Shown here piece by piece: positions 1-5,862 of a stretch of 13,701 nucleotides of DNA (position 1 is its first letter; the number at the start of each line of letters is the position of its first letter). Where the stretch lies: positions 1-13,701 of the forward strand of contig JBDLIU010000109.1 of assembly GCA_039714715.1 (NCBI GenBank), read 5' to 3'. A program made the translations under genes and the position numbers. Below the pieces are notes generated by a model. That model saw nothing but the letters and a program-made list of their open reading frames with translations. It made no database searches and was not told where the DNA came from. This DNA comes from S012-113 sp039714715. Lineage in GTDB: Bacteria > Bacteroidota > Bacteroidia > Cytophagales > Cyclobacteriaceae.

Positions 1-369
1 AAATTCCTGCCATTCCAGAATAAGTACAACTTAAAGCGAATTCTTAATATTACCGATGCAGCTTATGTTTCCTTCGCGCGCAAGCCAATTATGGAAACAA
101 ACAGCCCGAACAAGTTTTTTGACGCCCTGGCTGCCGGTAAACTTATTATTACCAACACAGGCGGTTGGGTAAAAGATATTGTGGTCAACGAACAATGTGG
201 ATTCTATTACGATCCGGATAAGCCGAAGTCTTTTGTGGAGCAACTCAAACCCTACATGCAACAGACCGACCTGCTTGATAAGGCACAATCAAATGCCAGA
301 AAGGTGGCAGAAAGTAAATTTGCCAGAACAGCACAGGTAGAGAAGTTGGTTGATTTAATTTCTCAATAA
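1..369 (+). CDS. Glycosyltransferase family 4, C-terminal part (5' truncated by window)
   Basis: The open frame enters from the window edge and gives about 122 residues ending at TAA. The stretch with SPNKFFDALAAGK followed by LIITNTGGW matches the C-terminal nucleotide-sugar-binding half of GT4 (GT-B fold) enzymes, where the E/SPNK..DALAAG region contacts the donor sugar nucleotide. The following GFYYDPDKP segment and the helical tail are also usual for the family. Such enzymes transfer a sugar from a nucleotide donor during polysaccharide or O-antigen assembly at the inner membrane. The acceptor cannot be told from this fragment. The last 16 codons (319-369) are copied in diverged form at 984-1031, on the far side of the next gene. 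The family call is firm; the substrate is unknown. Confidence 0.85.
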   Translation, partial: KFLPFQNKYNLKRILNITDAAYVSFARKPIMETNSPNKFFDALAAGKLIITNTGGWVKDIVVNEQCGFYYDPDKPKSFVEQLKPYMQQTDLLDKAQSNARKVAESKFARTAQVEKLVDLISQ

Positions 370-443
370 ATTAGACTCTATTCATTAACAATTCTGCTTG
401 ATTTTTAGTTGGTTTGTAGTTTTAATCAAACAACAAAAACATC

Positions 444-977
444 ATGTCACTTTTAAGTTTTGGATATTACATCGAAGGGAAAAATTATAAAATGCTGGAT
501 GAACGAGTAATGAGGGCCAGCGCTGGTATATTACTTTTTATTGCAATAATTGCCTCTATCAATGGTTTTATTCTGCAGAACTATATTGTTATACCCTACC
601 TGGTGGGATTTATGGTGATCAATTTTATGTTGGGCTTATTTGTTAACCCGAAGATTGCCCCAACCGTATTTCTGGGCTATTTATTCACATATAAACAATC
701 TCGACTACCTATTGGTGCAGTACAAAAGAAATTTGCATGGAGCCTGGGCCTTGTTTTATCGGGAATAATCTTCTTTTTATCTCTGTATCTTATTAATGAC
801 CCCAGCTACTTCGATCCTGTTTGCATGCTATGCCTAATATGTATCTTACTCCTATTCCTTGAAACGGCATTTGGAATTTGTGTAGGGTGTAAAATATATC
901 AATTATTTATTCGATTAAAAGTTATTCCCAAACCTAAAGAACGTCCCAATTGTATGGGCGATTCATGTGAAATATAA
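444..977 (+). CDS. DUF4395 family integral membrane protein
   Basis: This 177-residue protein has about four hydrophobic segments, roughly residues 26-44, 47-68, 94-117 and 124-146. DUF4395 hallmarks are present: an N-terminal LDERVMRASAGILL, an internal KFAWSLG, and a C-terminal E.AFGICVGCKIY followed by a Cys-containing tail with GDSCEI. The paired Cys of the GxCxGC motif and the two late Cys suggest redox or metal chemistry at the membrane, but the family has no established function. The gene lies between the glycosyltransferase and a duplicated copy of that gene's 3' end, which begins right at this gene's stop codon, so it looks inserted. The ATG at 444 is used; an internal Met 17 is possible because the conserved region starts there. 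Confidence 0.8.
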   Translation: MSLLSFGYYIEGKNYKMLDERVMRASAGILLFIAIIASINGFILQNYIVIPYLVGFMVINFMLGLFVNPKIAPTVFLGYLFTYKQSRLPIGAVQKKFAWSLGLVLSGIIFFLSLYLINDPSYFDPVCMLCLICILLLFLETAFGICVGCKIYQLFIRLKVIPKPKERPNCMGDSCEI

Positions 978-1031
978 AAGTAATTTGCCAGAAGCGCACA
1001 GGTAGAGAAGTTGCTGGATTTGATATCCTGA
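976..1031 (+). pseudogene. Duplicated 3' end of the glycosyltransferase gene
   Basis: From 984 the sequence reads F-A-R-S-A-Q-V-E-K-L-L-D-L-I-S-stop. The intact gene at 319-369 ends F-A-R-T-A-Q-V-E-K-L-V-D-L-I-S-Q-stop. The nucleotide match covers about 50 bases. Several differences are synonymous or conservative, so the copy looks like the end of a related allele rather than a recent exact duplication. It starts at or just after the stop codon of the DUF4395 gene. It has no start codon of its own and is a remnant. Confidence 0.8.
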
Positions 1032-1083
1032 TTGTAATTGTCGTTGGCTCAAGTAATCGGTACCCTGCTATTCGGGAGACATA

Positions 1084-1110
1084 TTTGTAAATATGGCTTT
1101 AGTAACTTTG
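1084..1110 (+). promoter_or_regulatory. Putative Bacteroidota promoter of the exonuclease gene
   Basis: TAACTTTG at 1103-1110 matches the Bacteroidota -7 consensus TAnnTTTG exactly. TTTG at 1084-1087 could be the -33 element, although the 15-nt spacing is shorter than usual. The start codon of the exonuclease lies 22 nt downstream, so the leader would be short. This is inferred from the motif and its position. Confidence 0.45.
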
Positions 1111-1132
1111 GTCTAATAAATGATGAAAAAAT

Positions 1133-1690
1133 ATGAAAGACAGATTATTATTTATTGATACAGAGACGGGAGGATTGGATCCAAATAAGCATTCGTTATT
1201 ATCATTAGCCATGGTTGTTTGGGAGGATATGGAGATTATTGCTTCACAAGAGCTACTGATTAATGATGGAGTGCTTTCTGTTACAGAAGAAGCTTTATCT
1301 ATTAACAAGATTGATATAGAAAAGCATATGCAATCAGCGATTTTACCCTCTCTAGCAATTGAAAAAATATTATTATTTATCAGCAAACATTTTCCTCAAC
1401 AAAGAAAAATTACACTAGCCGGGCATAATGTTCAATTTGATGTTAATTTTCTAAAAGTCTTCTTTTCTCAGAATAATGAAAACTTCAATAAATTTTTCTC
1501 ACACAGAATTATAGACACTTCTTCGATCCTATATTATTTATATCTGGCAGGACAGTTAAAGCACAAAGCAATTTCATCTGATGAAGCATTTGATCTCTTT
1601 GAAATTAAAGTTGAAGGAAGACACACTGCATTGGGTGACGCAATTGCTACTGCAAAACTATTTACTCAATTACTATACCTTACAAAGTAG
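1133..1690 (+). CDS. DnaQ-like 3'-5' exonuclease (DEDDh family)
   Basis: This 185-residue protein is a single exonuclease domain. The catalytic set is complete: D9 and E11 in FIDTETGG (Exo I), D103 in GHNVQFD (Exo II), and H164 and D169 in HTALGDA (Exo III, the h form). It should remove nucleotides from 3' ends using two metal ions, as in DNA polymerase III epsilon, RNase T or oligoribonuclease. There is no GIY-YIG or polymerase fusion. Its size and stand-alone form do not decide between DNA repair, proofreading and RNA trimming. The gene has its own putative promoter upstream and is followed by a structured 186-nt gap and then thyA. The region is visibly AT-rich compared with the mutY-gldD block. 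Confidence 0.85.
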   Translation: MKDRLLFIDTETGGLDPNKHSLLSLAMVVWEDMEIIASQELLINDGVLSVTEEALSINKIDIEKHMQSAILPSLAIEKILLFISKHFPQQRKITLAGHNVQFDVNFLKVFFSQNNENFNKFFSHRIIDTSSILYYLYLAGQLKHKAISSDEAFDLFEIKVEGRHTALGDAIATAKLFTQLLYLTK

Positions 1691-1698
1691 AGATTTAA

Positions 1699-1755
1699 GA
1701 ACAAGAACTATGCATAGTTTCTTTATGATAAGCTGTTCATGAGTTCTCCTTGTTC
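1699..1755 (+). terminator. Stem-loop after the exonuclease gene containing a 14-bp palindrome
   Basis: GAACAAG (1699-1705) pairs with CTTGTTC (1749-1755). The stem continues through AACT/AGTT and ATG/CAT with short bulges. The left arm also contains a perfect palindrome, AACTATGCATAGTT (1706-1719), so two alternative folds are possible. It begins 8 nt after the stop codon. No clear T-run follows, so termination would not be of the classical intrinsic type. Confidence 0.35.
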
Positions 1756-1876
1756 ACTCAACGAGCTTTGTTAATAATTAGCCCAGAATTTAAACTTTAG
1801 GGATTGATAATTATTAGAATTAAAAACTATTTTTGAAGGTATTATTTATAATCTAATTAATCTTTAAGGTAAAAAA

Positions 1877-2968
1877 ATGGCGCAACAATATTTAGATCAT
1901 TCAAAAGCAATTTTAACTTCTGATCGTTCAAATTTTAAAGGAGGAAGTAAAGGTTCTGGAATTATTTCCTTGTTTGGGTATCAAAACGAGTATGATCTTA
2001 GAGAGGGATATCCCTTATTAACCACTAAGAAAATGGCTACAAGATCTATGTTTCATGAAACAATATGGTTTTTAAGAGGGGATACAAACATTAAATATCT
2101 TGAAGACAACAACTGCCCGATATGGAGGCCGGATGCTTTTCAGGGCAATCTTCCGGGATTGATAAAAGAAGGAATATTTTCTGAAGGTCTTGTAAAATAT
2201 TCTCCTGATTGGGACAAAGCAATGAAAGAATATGGTCAGCGAGTAAAAGAAGATGCTGAGTTTGCGGAAAGATGGGGAGATGCCGGGCCAATTTATGGGA
2301 AACAATGGAGAAGATGGGAATATTTTGATCATGCCAAAGGGAGGTTTGTTGAGATAGACCAATTAAGGAAATTGATAGATGGTCTGATAAAGAAACCAAC
2401 CGGAAAAAAACACATTGTTGATTCATGGAACCCGGGAGATACTCCAAACATGTCTTTACCGCCATGCCATGTTCTTTATCAGGCAACTGCCAACGAAGAA
2501 GGCGAATTAGAATTACAACTTTACCAGAGAAGCTGTGATCAGTTTTTAGGAGTTCCGTTTAATTTAGCCAGTTATGCTGCGCTTACTCAGGTAATTGCAC
2601 AGGAAGCTGATATGGTTCCAAAAACATTTATCCACACTTTCGGAGACTCACATTTTTATGCCGGTATTGGAAAAAGAACTCAATGGCATAGAAGTAATTT
2701 CAGGGAATTACAAAAAAGAATAAAAAGTGTTTCTGAAAGAGAAGAATACTTAGAAGTAGTTGAATGGGTTAATAAAAATGCTCCCAGTGATGGCAATGAA
2801 GAAAAATATGATCACGTTACTGCAATTCTTGAACAATTGTCGAGAGAACCCAGGGCTTTGCCTCAACTACATATTGCCAAGAAACCTTTTGATCAATTAA
2901 CTATTGATGATTTTGTTGTAGAAAACTACGATCCTCATCCTCCAATAAGAAGGAGCATGGCTGTTTAG
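1877..2968 (+). CDS. thyA: Thymidylate synthase ThyA (long form)
   Basis: ThyA converts dUMP and methylene-tetrahydrofolate to dTMP and dihydrofolate in the cytoplasm. The catalytic Cys is C197 in LPPCHVLYQ. The phosphate-binding RSCDQFLG lies at 218-225, the dUMP-binding Asn N229 in FNLASYA, and the usual end motif near HPPIRRSMAV. At 363 residues it is about 100 longer than the Escherichia coli enzyme. The extra length lies mainly at about residues 85-135, before GPIYGKQWRRW, and around 280-330; such long forms are common in Bacteroidota. AAGG precedes the ATG by 8 nt. No dihydrofolate reductase gene adjoins it, although that is a frequent partner. The gene is AT-rich like the exonuclease upstream. 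Confidence 0.97.
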   Translation: MAQQYLDHSKAILTSDRSNFKGGSKGSGIISLFGYQNEYDLREGYPLLTTKKMATRSMFHETIWFLRGDTNIKYLEDNNCPIWRPDAFQGNLPGLIKEGIFSEGLVKYSPDWDKAMKEYGQRVKEDAEFAERWGDAGPIYGKQWRRWEYFDHAKGRFVEIDQLRKLIDGLIKKPTGKKHIVDSWNPGDTPNMSLPPCHVLYQATANEEGELELQLYQRSCDQFLGVPFNLASYAALTQVIAQEADMVPKTFIHTFGDSHFYAGIGKRTQWHRSNFRELQKRIKSVSEREEYLEVVEWVNKNAPSDGNEEKYDHVTAILEQLSREPRALPQLHIAKKPFDQLTIDDFVVENYDPHPPIRRSMAV

Positions 2969-3194
2969 CTACCAACTTTTTACCTACAATAAATATTTTG
3001 GAGGAATTAGTTTTGTTATACCAAACAGATAGGCCAAAGGTTTTTACCCGTTGATCAGTACATGAGAAATAATCTACCCTTAGTGTAATTTGTTATATAA
3101 TTATTAACACAATAAAGTAGATTTACTTCATCAACACAAACTTTTGTTGGTAGGGCATCCGCAATGATGAAATTGTTATTATATCCATACAATA

Positions 3195-3995
3195 ATGAAA
3201 AGAACACTTGCGCTTCTGTTACTGACCCTGTTATTATCGTCTCACGAACTGTTTCTTAAAATTGATTCGCACTTTCTTAAGCCCGACAGCAAAGCAGAGC
3301 TTTATTTGTACAACGGAACTTTCGATGAAAGCGAGAATGTGATTACCCGGGATAGAATAGTTAATGACAAGGTAATCGGTCCAAAATTTATGCTTAATCC
3401 TAAAAAGAAGGACTATTACGATAAGCATAATGTTACCTATCTAAAGTTTGAAACCGGAGATGCCGGCACCTATGTGGCGGGCGTTTCAACTTTGCCTAAT
3501 ATGATAGAGCTAACGGCCCGGGAATTCAAAGAGTATCTGGAACATGAGGGGCTGACCGATGTTTTGGCTGATCGCGAAAAGACAGGTAAATCTAACAGAC
3601 CGGCTAAAGAAAAGTACTCGAAACATGTTAAGAATATCCTGCAGGTGGGAGATCGGCTTACTGAACATTATAACATTGAGCTGGGTTATCCGATTGAATT
3701 TATTCCACTGGAAAATCCTTATGCAAAAAAAGTGGGAGATGATATTTCCTTTAAACTGTTACGAAGTGGGAATCCTGTAGCCGATCAGGTTGTTCACTAT
3801 AGTTTCCGATCAGATTCTAATAAAACCAGCGGGGCTGAAAGCTCAATCCGGACAAACAAAGATGGTATAATCACTATCCCTATCAGCAAAGCAGGGAAAT
3901 GGTATATCGCCACTATTCATATGGTTGAAAGCTCTGAAAATGGTGTTGATTATGAATCGAACTGGGCTACCCTTACGTTTGAAATTAAAGAGTAA
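3195..3995 (+). CDS. DUF4198 family periplasmic protein
   Basis: This 266-residue protein starts with a clear signal peptide (basic MKR, then a Leu-rich core to about residue 16), so cleavage would leave HELFLK at the mature N-terminus. A His-containing start followed by FLKPDSKAELYLYNGTF is characteristic of DUF4198. That family is related to the NikM/CbiK-type periplasmic domains that bring nickel or cobalt to ECF-type transporters. The C-terminal part, from about residue 185, looks like an immunoglobulin-like beta domain, with ISKAGKWYI near the end. Metal binding is inferred from the family and not proved. The gene has no operon partner here. Its stop lies 1 nt from the converging remnant of gldB at 3997, which suggests the ancestral order was DUF4198 gene facing gldB. 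Confidence 0.75.
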   Translation: MKRTLALLLLTLLLSSHELFLKIDSHFLKPDSKAELYLYNGTFDESENVITRDRIVNDKVIGPKFMLNPKKKDYYDKHNVTYLKFETGDAGTYVAGVSTLPNMIELTAREFKEYLEHEGLTDVLADREKTGKSNRPAKEKYSKHVKNILQVGDRLTEHYNIELGYPIEFIPLENPYAKKVGDDISFKLLRSGNPVADQVVHYSFRSDSNKTSGAESSIRTNKDGIITIPISKAGKWYIATIHMVESSENGVDYESNWATLTFEIKE

Positions 3996-3996
3996 C

Positions 3997-4064
3997 TTAC
4001 TGTAAAGGATTATACTTCGCCCCTTTCAGAATTTCCTGTGCATCGGGGTTGGTCATAATTTCAT
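3997..4064 (-). pseudogene. Remnant copy C of the gldB 3' end
   Basis: Read on the minus strand, this gives E-I-M-T-N-P-D-A-Q-E-I-L-K-G-A-K-Y-N-P-L-Q-stop. That is the last 21 residues of gldB with V-to-T as the only residue change and several synonymous differences. Homology begins at the GAAATTATG just after the crossover G|TT of the neighbouring cassette and ends at TAA. It abuts the DUF4198 stop, so this copy probably marks the original end of gldB before insertion. Confidence 0.85.
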
Positions 4065-4067
4065 ACA

Positions 4068-4201
4068 CCGCAACGGTCTGTATAAGAATAGTAGCCGATT
4101 GCGGAACTCGAATTTTTCAAGTTACTACTAAATTTTATGCGGACTACAATGTTTATATTTACTGCCATTTTGGCTATTATTTTTACACCTTGTTGTGTGG
4201 C
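4068..4201 (-). repeat. attC-like recombination site of cassette 2 (about 134 nt)
   Basis: Outer boxes are GTTGCGGTG (R', with G|TT at 4074/4073) and GCCACACAAC (R''). Inside them, 4075-4096 and 4172-4189 form a long imperfect stem: GGTCTGTATAAGAATAGTAGCC is beyond a short motif, so the ends alone are given here, GGTCTGTA and ATAGTAGCC pairing with GGCTATTA and TTTACACC. The loop is about 75 nt. Size and architecture fit long attC sites; the core boxes deviate from the class 1 consensus. Confidence 0.6.
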
Positions 4202-4855
4202 GTTATTAATTCCAAATTATCTTATCTGTCTTTGATTCAATCACTTTTCCGTCTGATTTATAAAGCTTTATTGTTAATGTGTGTTCATTCGAGATCGTGG
4301 GTCTCTCAGAAATATACATCTGGGACTCAAAATTGTCAGAAATGCTCACATTGTCAAGTTTCATATTCTTAATTTCTCTAGTTTCTTCAATCCATGCGTC
4401 TATACTTACAAGTCCGTTTAATAATGAATTGGCAGGATAATTATCATTGAAATCAGAGTCACTCGTTATTTCTATTTTTGTCAAAGGGTATTTTAATCCA
4501 CCCCAACCTTCATCACAGTCAAAAGCATATGTGGAAGAAAACAGACTGAAATTTGACATATTAAATCCAAGATAATATCCATCAGTTGCTCTTATATGAA
4601 ATGAAAGACTATCATTCAAAAGAATCTCTGTCGATTCAATATATATATTCATTGTATTGAAGTCAAAATATTTTTTATCCTCGCAAATTTTGTCAAGGCA
4701 TGAGGATAATATTGATAATGCTCCAAATATTGCTAAAACTGTCAGGGTCTTTTTCATGTCTTGGTTTTCTTTTGTTTTTCAATTCTTTATTCCAATTATG
4801 CGAAATCATCTAAGCTTATTAGTTACTTAATTGCTTCTCACCTAATGCCACACAA
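4074..4855 (-). mobile_element. Integron-type gene cassette 2 (no integrase)
   Basis: On the minus strand the unit starts with TTGTGTGGC after the G at 4856, carries one lipoprotein gene, and ends with an attC-like site whose R' box has the crossover G at 4074. The decisive sign is that plus-strand GCCACACAAC at the start (4847-4856) is exactly complementary to GTTGTGTGGC (4192-4201) just after the gene's stop codon. This is expected if the cassette once circularised, joining its first bases to its end to complete attC. There is no transposase and no terminal repeat of insertion-sequence type. Length is 782 bp with a single gene in cassette orientation. Confidence 0.7.
4206..4757 (-). CDS. 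Cassette-borne lipoprotein, possibly DUF5034-like
   Basis: This 183-residue protein has a lipoprotein signal peptide (MKKTLTVLAI..., lipobox LSSC with lipidated Cys 20). It should sit in the outer or inner membrane facing the periplasm or surface. Two early Cys (C20, C25) and a mid-protein segment S-T-Y-A-F-D-C-D precede ITSDSDFNDNYPANSLLNG, a pattern that resembles the DUF5034 lipoproteins of Bacteroidota. That resemblance is from memory and unverified. No catalytic motif is seen. The gene occupies most of its cassette: the leader from the crossover is 98 nt and the attC begins 4 nt after the stop. It is co-oriented with gldB, so read-through from the gldB promoter could express it. Confidence 0.75.
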   Translation of the reverse strand: MKKTLTVLAIFGALSILSSCLDKICEDKKYFDFNTMNIYIESTEILLNDSLSFHIRATDGYYLGFNMSNFSLFSSTYAFDCDEGWGGLKYPLTKIEITSDSDFNDNYPANSLLNGLVSIDAWIEETREIKNMKLDNVSISDNFESQMYISERPTISNEHTLTIKLYKSDGKVIESKTDKIIWN

Positions 4856-5066
4856 CTCCAGAATAACCTGAACTTTTGTCCTGTTATTTACCTTTCAACT
4901 CTTCCCGGTTGAGGTTAACATTACTAATATAGTTATTGAAAACCAATTAGTTAAAATGCGTAAGATCTCTTAGTTTGTGGTAGAGCCTTAAAGAAACTTA
5001 CTGCAACGGATTATACTTCACCCCTTTCAAAATCGCTTGTGCATCGGGGTTGGTCATAATTTCCTA
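4856..5066 (-). repeat. Copy B of the gldB-end plus spacer unit
   Basis: This 211-bp unit matches 5653-5862. From the crossover AAC on the plus strand, about 118 nt of spacer are nearly identical to copy A, with roughly seven mismatches. Less similar sequence follows near the stop, and then the gldB 3' end (4998-5066). The minus-strand peptide ends M-T-N-P-D-A-Q-A-I-L-K-G-V-K-Y-N-P-L-Q-stop, a third allele of the GldB tail. Within the spacer, CAAC/GTTG and ACCT/AGGT pair as a hairpin at about 4884-4919, and its stem is unchanged between copies while its loop varies. Confidence 0.85.
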
Positions 5067-5067
5067 C

Positions 5068-5125
5068 ACCCACAACGTTCTATATAAACTCCTGTTTTAA
5101 TGGGGTTTATATATGTGTTATGTTC
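5068..5125 (-). repeat. attC-like recombination site of cassette 1 (about 58 nt)
   Basis: R' is GTTGTGGG with the crossover between the G at 5076 and the T at 5075. R'' is GAACATAAC (5125-5117). The central stem pairs TATATAAACTCC (5081-5092) with GGGGTTTATATA (5102-5113), one mismatch in 12 bp, around a 9-nt loop. It starts 4 nt after the stop codon of the cassette gene. This is the compact form of attC, close to the shortest known sites. Confidence 0.65.
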
Positions 5126-5652
5126 TAATTTAATGAATCGTATCACTTGGAGAAGGAATAGTATTAACTAAACTTATTTTCCAAGTTTCATTTTCCTTTC
5201 TCCAAACAGTTATTTGTCTGCCGGTTACTGATGTTTTTGGACCTCCACCTATACTAAAAGTCTGAGAATATTCACTTAGTTGAACTGCTAAACTGTCAGA
5301 AACATCTAATTTTAAAGTATTAGCCTCAAGTTTAACAAAGGTCACATCTTTGTAACGTGGTGCAAGAAAATCAATTAGTTCTTCTTTACCATCAATATCA
5401 TTATTTGCAGAAATAAATTTAGAATTTACAGCCCAACAGTCAACAACTGAATCTACATTTAATGAATTTATAGCATAAATATAATGTTCCATAGCAAACT
5501 CAATTTCTTTTTTTAAGGCTTCTTTAGATTTGACTTTAACATTATTGCTACAAGCTAAAAATGTTAAAGTACCAACGATAAATAGAATACTTTTGTTTGT
5601 TTTCATGGCTCATATAATAATTAGTATTCGAATAATTTTTAATTGAACATAA
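5076..5652 (-). mobile_element. Integron-type gene cassette 1 (no integrase)
   Basis: The 577-bp unit starts on the minus strand with TTATGTTC after the G at 5653 and ends at the crossover G at 5076. Plus-strand GAACATAAC at the start (5645-5653) is exactly complementary to GTTATGTTC (5117-5125) beside the gene's stop. Pairing extends into the neighbouring AATT, so about 14 bases agree with one indel. Cassette 2 shows the same start-to-R'' relation with an unrelated sequence, which makes chance or a shared repeat an unlikely explanation. One gene, same orientation as gldB. Confidence 0.72.
5130..5606 (-). CDS. Cassette-borne lipoprotein with NTF2-like (SnoaL/DUF4440-type) domain
   Basis: This 158-residue protein begins with a lipoprotein signal peptide and lipobox TFLAC (Cys 19). 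The rest has the NTF2-like alpha+beta cone pattern: a long N-terminal helix with A-I-N-S-L-N-V-D-S-V-V-D-C-W, F-I-S-A-N-N-D-I-D-G-K-E-E-L, then beta strands ending in V-T-G-R-Q-I-T-V-W-R-K and E-N-E-T-W-K-I. These small domains act as enzymes or ligand-binding proteins in many settings, so the substrate cannot be named. The leader from the cassette crossover is only 46 nt and no promoter motif is seen in it. Transcription may come from gldB read-through. Confidence 0.75.
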   Translation of the reverse strand: MKTNKSILFIVGTLTFLACSNNVKVKSKEALKKEIEFAMEHYIYAINSLNVDSVVDCWAVNSKFISANNDIDGKEELIDFLAPRYKDVTFVKLEANTLKLDVSDSLAVQLSEYSQTFSIGGGPKTSVTGRQITVWRKENETWKISLVNTIPSPSDTIH

Positions 5653-5862
5653 CTACTGAATAACCTGAACTTTTGTCCTGTTATTTACCTTTCAACTTTT
5701 CCTGGTTGAGGTTAACATTACTAATATAGTTATTGAAAACCAATTAGTTAAAATGAGTAAGGTTTCTTAGTTTATGGCAGTGCAATAGAGAAACTACTGT
5801 AAAGGATTATACTTCGCCCCTTTCAGAATTTCCTGTGCATCAGGATTTACCATAATTTCCTG
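5653..5862 (-). repeat. Copy A of the gldB-end plus spacer unit (contains the functional gldB end)
   Basis: This copy is continuous with the intact gldB gene. The spacer begins after the TAG at 5794 and runs to the crossover G at 5653. Its longest exact blocks shared with copy B are about 40 and 50 nt. The similarity to copy B starts exactly at the cassette boundary (plus-strand AAC) and stops at 5862 inside gldB, where copy B changes to attC R' sequence. The conserved hairpin at about 5681-5716 may act as the gldB 3' end structure. Confidence 0.85.

Noticed and set aside
408..434. Hairpin GTTGGTTTG/CAAACAAC as glycosyltransferase terminator
   Set aside because: The stem is short with a bulge, A residues rather than T follow, and it lies close to the next start codon, so the support is too weak.
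444..983. The DUF4395 gene as a third attC cassette
   Set aside because: No G|TT with complementary R'' was found at its ends and no attC-like stem follows the stop codon.
2969..3154. CTACCAAC and GTTGGTAG flanking the thyA-DUF4198 gap
   Set aside because: An 8-bp inverted pair 170 nt apart in AT-rich DNA is within chance. The 226-bp gap otherwise holds only a small TGTTA/TAACA stem at 3091-3109 and no gene.
4049..4372. Plus-strand open frame of 107 codons
   Set aside because: It overlaps the attC-like site and the minus-strand lipoprotein gene, has no domain-like pattern, and the opposite strand has a clear lipobox protein.
4074..5653. Insertion sequence or MITE as the explanation of the inverted 9-10 bp pairs
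   Set aside because: No transposase is present, each pair lies inside a hairpin site on one side only, the two pairs differ in sequence, and there is no short target-site duplication. The cassette model explains more.
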